A DNA stretch of 64,000 nt. Origin: Cyanobacteria bacterium TGS_CYA1 (lineage in GTDB: Bacteria > Cyanobacteriota > Vampirovibrionia > Obscuribacterales > Obscuribacteraceae). A model generated the notes under the pieces. It was not told the origin of the DNA, did no database searches, and worked only from the letters and a program-made list of their open reading frames with translations. Shown piece after piece: positions 62,219-64,000 of this stretch (the stretch's first letter is position 1; every line of letters begins with the position of its first letter). Location: assembly GCA_026129135.1 (NCBI GenBank), contig JAHCIQ010000001.1, positions 434,001-498,000 of the forward strand, written 5' to 3'. The position numbers and the translations under genes are program-made.

Positions 62219-62929
62219 TCACCTTTTGACTTTCAACTTAAGCTCGCTTGCTTTTTCTCGGTCGGCGATCGCATTTTTCTTATTACCTAACCCATCCCAC
62301 GTAATCGCTCTTTCGGTATACGGACCGGATAGTTCTTGAGCTAATTTAATTGCTTGCGTTAAGTCTGGAAGAGCATTTTTAAAGTCCTTGCGATAATTTC
62401 TTACTCGTCCTCTGGCATACCAGGCTGGATAACACGATTTATCCATTTCAATGGCTGCATTTGCGTTCACTAAAGCCTTTTTGAAATCATGAACTTCGGT
62501 TTGCGCTAGCGCCAGTATGCCTAAGTATTCGGGGTCTGTATAACCTAACGACTTACCTTTCTCGATGTTCGTGATTGTTTTGTCCGCATCTCCTTTTGAG
62601 GAATAAAGTAGACCTTTATATGCATAATATTTGCCATCGGTAGGTTTAAGTTCAATAGCTTTGTCGATGGCTAAAAGTGCCTCCGAATTCAAGTTCAAAA
62701 ATGCCAAAACGTTAGCCTTCGCGCCATAGAGCTTAGCCGAAGGCGTCTCACTAATTCGTCTGTCAATCTCGGCTAGCTTAGCCTTAAGCTTCGCTGGATC
62801 AGAGTTGGCGGAGAGTTGTTCTTCCGCAAAAGCTGAACCGATATCGGTTGAATTTTTGGATAAGGGTGTGACAGGCGCGGTAAGTAACCCCGCTACTAAA
62901 ATTCCAACAATTAATCGGTTGTACTTCAT
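62219..62929 (-). CDS. Small exported TPR protein
   Basis: 236 residues with a signal peptide (LIVGILVAGLLTAPVTPLS) and about four TPR units (LNLNSEALLAIDKAIELKPTD; HDFKKALVNANAAIEMDKSC; KDFKNALPDLTQAIKL). A periplasmic adaptor role is likely but the partner is unknown. AGGGTG precedes the ATG by 6 nt. Divergent from the glycosidase gene to its right. Confidence 0.85.
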   Translation of the reverse strand: MKYNRLIVGILVAGLLTAPVTPLSKNSTDIGSAFAEEQLSANSDPAKLKAKLAEIDRRISETPSAKLYGAKANVLAFLNLNSEALLAIDKAIELKPTDGKYYAYKGLLYSSKGDADKTITNIEKGKSLGYTDPEYLGILALAQTEVHDFKKALVNANAAIEMDKSCYPAWYARGRVRNYRKDFKNALPDLTQAIKLAQELSGPYTERAITWDGLGNKKNAIADREKASELKLKVKR

Positions 62930-63029
62930 TTGTCACCCTTTGGTTTTCTCTCAGTTTACTCGGGCGGCTCAAGTTTCGCAAAAAGGCAAGGCCGCCAAAA
63001 AGCTACCCAGGTTTGAGTTCGAATTGATT

Positions 63030-63058
63030 TCTAAGAAAAACTTGCTGTTTTTCTTAGA
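63030..63058. promoter_or_regulatory. 11-bp inverted repeat upstream of the glycosidase gene
   Basis: TCTAAGAAAAA and TTTTTCTTAGA around a 7-nt loop (CTTGCTG) in the 213-nt space between two divergent genes. Being AT-rich and far from any gene end, it fits an operator better than a terminator. Confidence 0.4.
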
Positions 63059-63142
63059 TTTTCTCTGGGACTAAAATCGACCTATCGGTCCAATTTAATC
63101 TAAACGATTCCTTTGCGATATCATGAAAGGTGCGTCAAAAAA

Positions 63143-64000
63143 GTGAGATTCAGTTTGTCAAATCCTAAGTTACTCTTTTCTGTTTTAATGATTAATTTGC
63201 TTGTCCAACCACTAAGTTGTCTGGCAGGAGAAATGCAGCAAGACCTTGTTCAATCGACCAATTTGTCCACAATCAAAGAAACCAAAATCAAGCCCGGTCT
63301 TTCCTATTCCAAATTACAATGGAACGGGTCGACAGTTCATTGCCTTAACGTAGACACTAAAAATAAATCGCTCAAAATTACCCCGTTTATAACTGAAAAG
63401 GTTAAGGAACCGAGTCTTTCTATTTTCGACTCAGACGCCATGTTCGTAGTTAACGGCGGATTCTTCAATCTAAGTGATGGTGAAAGCACAAGCTATGTCA
63501 CCATAGACGGAAAGTCAATGTGCGAGGCAAAGCAGAATAAAGCGTTGGTCGAGAATCCAAAACTCAAGCCATTCTTGCCACAAATTTTCGATCGGTCCGA
63601 AATCAGATTTCTAAAAAATCAAAAAAACGAGTCGGTTATAGAAATCGTAAATCATTCCAAGCCGGTTCAAAAAGGAATGAAACTGGAAGCCGCATTACAG
63701 GGTGGTCCTCAAATTTTGCCTAAAATGACATCCGAGTCAGAAGCTTTCATCCGTAAAGACGATAAAGGCAAAATGCAAGATTCCATCGGGACCAAAAGGA
63801 AAGCTGCGCGCACAGCTGTTGGTATCACTGGTGATGGCAAGCTGGTAATTCTATGTGCTGAGGGCGGAAAGAAAAAGGATTTTGCAGAAGGAGTCAGTCT
63901 AGATGACTTATCGCAGATGTTCGAGTATTTCAAATGCCAATCGGCTCTCAACTTCGACGGTGGAACTTCTACGGCTATGGTCGTTAATCCTCAAAAGCTA
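63143..64000 (+). CDS. Phosphodiester glycosidase-family (NAGPA-like) exported protein, 3' end cut
   Basis: Open from GTG 63143 to the window end, 286 codons so far. Signal peptide (LLFSVLMINLLVQPLSCLAG). The family marks are FVVNGGFFNL and, near the end, ALNFDGGTSTAMVV, both typical of phosphodiester glycosidase/NAGPA-like domains, which cleave sugar-phosphodiester links such as GlcNAc-1-P; many bacterial members act on exopolysaccharide or wall polymers. Between them lie ALQGGPQILPKM and TAVGITGDGKLVILCAEGG, also typical. AAAGG stands about 12 nt upstream. The stop lies outside the window. Confidence 0.85.
   Translation, partial: MRFSLSNPKLLFSVLMINLLVQPLSCLAGEMQQDLVQSTNLSTIKETKIKPGLSYSKLQWNGSTVHCLNVDTKNKSLKITPFITEKVKEPSLSIFDSDAMFVVNGGFFNLSDGESTSYVTIDGKSMCEAKQNKALVENPKLKPFLPQIFDRSEIRFLKNQKNESVIEIVNHSKPVQKGMKLEAALQGGPQILPKMTSESEAFIRKDDKGKMQDSIGTKRKAARTAVGITGDGKLVILCAEGGKKKDFAEGVSLDDLSQMFEYFKCQSALNFDGGTSTAMVVNPQKL

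Overview
The window reads as a dense chromosomal segment of a Gram-negative-type bacterium, most likely from a non-photosynthetic lineage near the cyanobacteria (Melainabacteria/Vampirovibrionia, perhaps Obscuribacterales). This placement is inference. It rests on a CRP-family regulator whose DNA-recognition helix resembles cyanobacterial NtcA, a glycosyltransferase of the MGDG-synthase type, a signal peptidase with cyanobacterial-style flanking residues, many TPR proteins and LRR-tailed Ser/Thr kinases, and no photosynthesis gene. Lnt and lipobox proteins point to an outer membrane. Nothing looks like a prophage, IS element, CRISPR array or recent island.

Layout. 1-8.7 kb: 5'-truncated phosphoglucomutase, a small unknown protein, TPR proteins, a signal peptidase I homologue whose nucleophile Ser is Ala, a membrane protein, and a CPA2 antiporter fused to two USP domains. 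8.9-12.6 kb: a short sigma-70 factor with altered promoter-recognition helices, a 61-aa protein, an exported protein, and GlmU. 12.7-18.8 kb: a possible 41-aa microgene with its own promoter and terminator, a metzincin-like protease overlapping an alpha/beta hydrolase, a metallophosphoesterase, a lipoprotein, an EamA permease and a BioY-like transporter. 18.7-24.3 kb: overlapping secA-tsaB-rimI, divergent from rlmN. 24.4-30.5 kb: pdhA-pdhB-pdhC-lpdA, divergent from lipA, which makes the lipoyl cofactor the complex needs. 30.5-41.7 kb: an MGDG-synthase-like enzyme, an exported hydrolase, tRNA-Arg(CCG), then addB-addA and a lyxose-isomerase-like cupin in one overlapping run. 41.7-48 kb: TPR/TonB-like protein, VOC protein, thioredoxin-like protein, NtcA/CRP-like regulator, recA, and lnt, whose coding seems to begin upstream of its first ATG. 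48-55.3 kb: two tandem receptor-like Ser/Thr kinases, a small unknown, an NDUFA9-like epimerase, and a repeat protein. 55.5-64 kb: orphan histidine ammonia-lyase, a large TPR protein, a disordered LysM-like protein, a small TPR protein, and the start of a phosphodiester glycosidase gene cut by the window end.

Most notable: (1) the Ser-to-Ala signal peptidase homologue; (2) lnt, with a probable non-AUG start inside a strong stem-loop after recA; (3) a related pair of long perfect palindromes, with a compensatory base-pair change, at two convergent gene ends; (4) the promoter/41-aa ORF/terminator unit before glmU; (5) the divergent sigma factor; (6) a SecA with a large NBD2 insertion and an acidic tail; (7) short in-phase tandem repeats and operator-like dyads at several promoters. 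No clear multi-gene system of a wholly new kind was found. All functions are read from motifs by eye; no database search was run.
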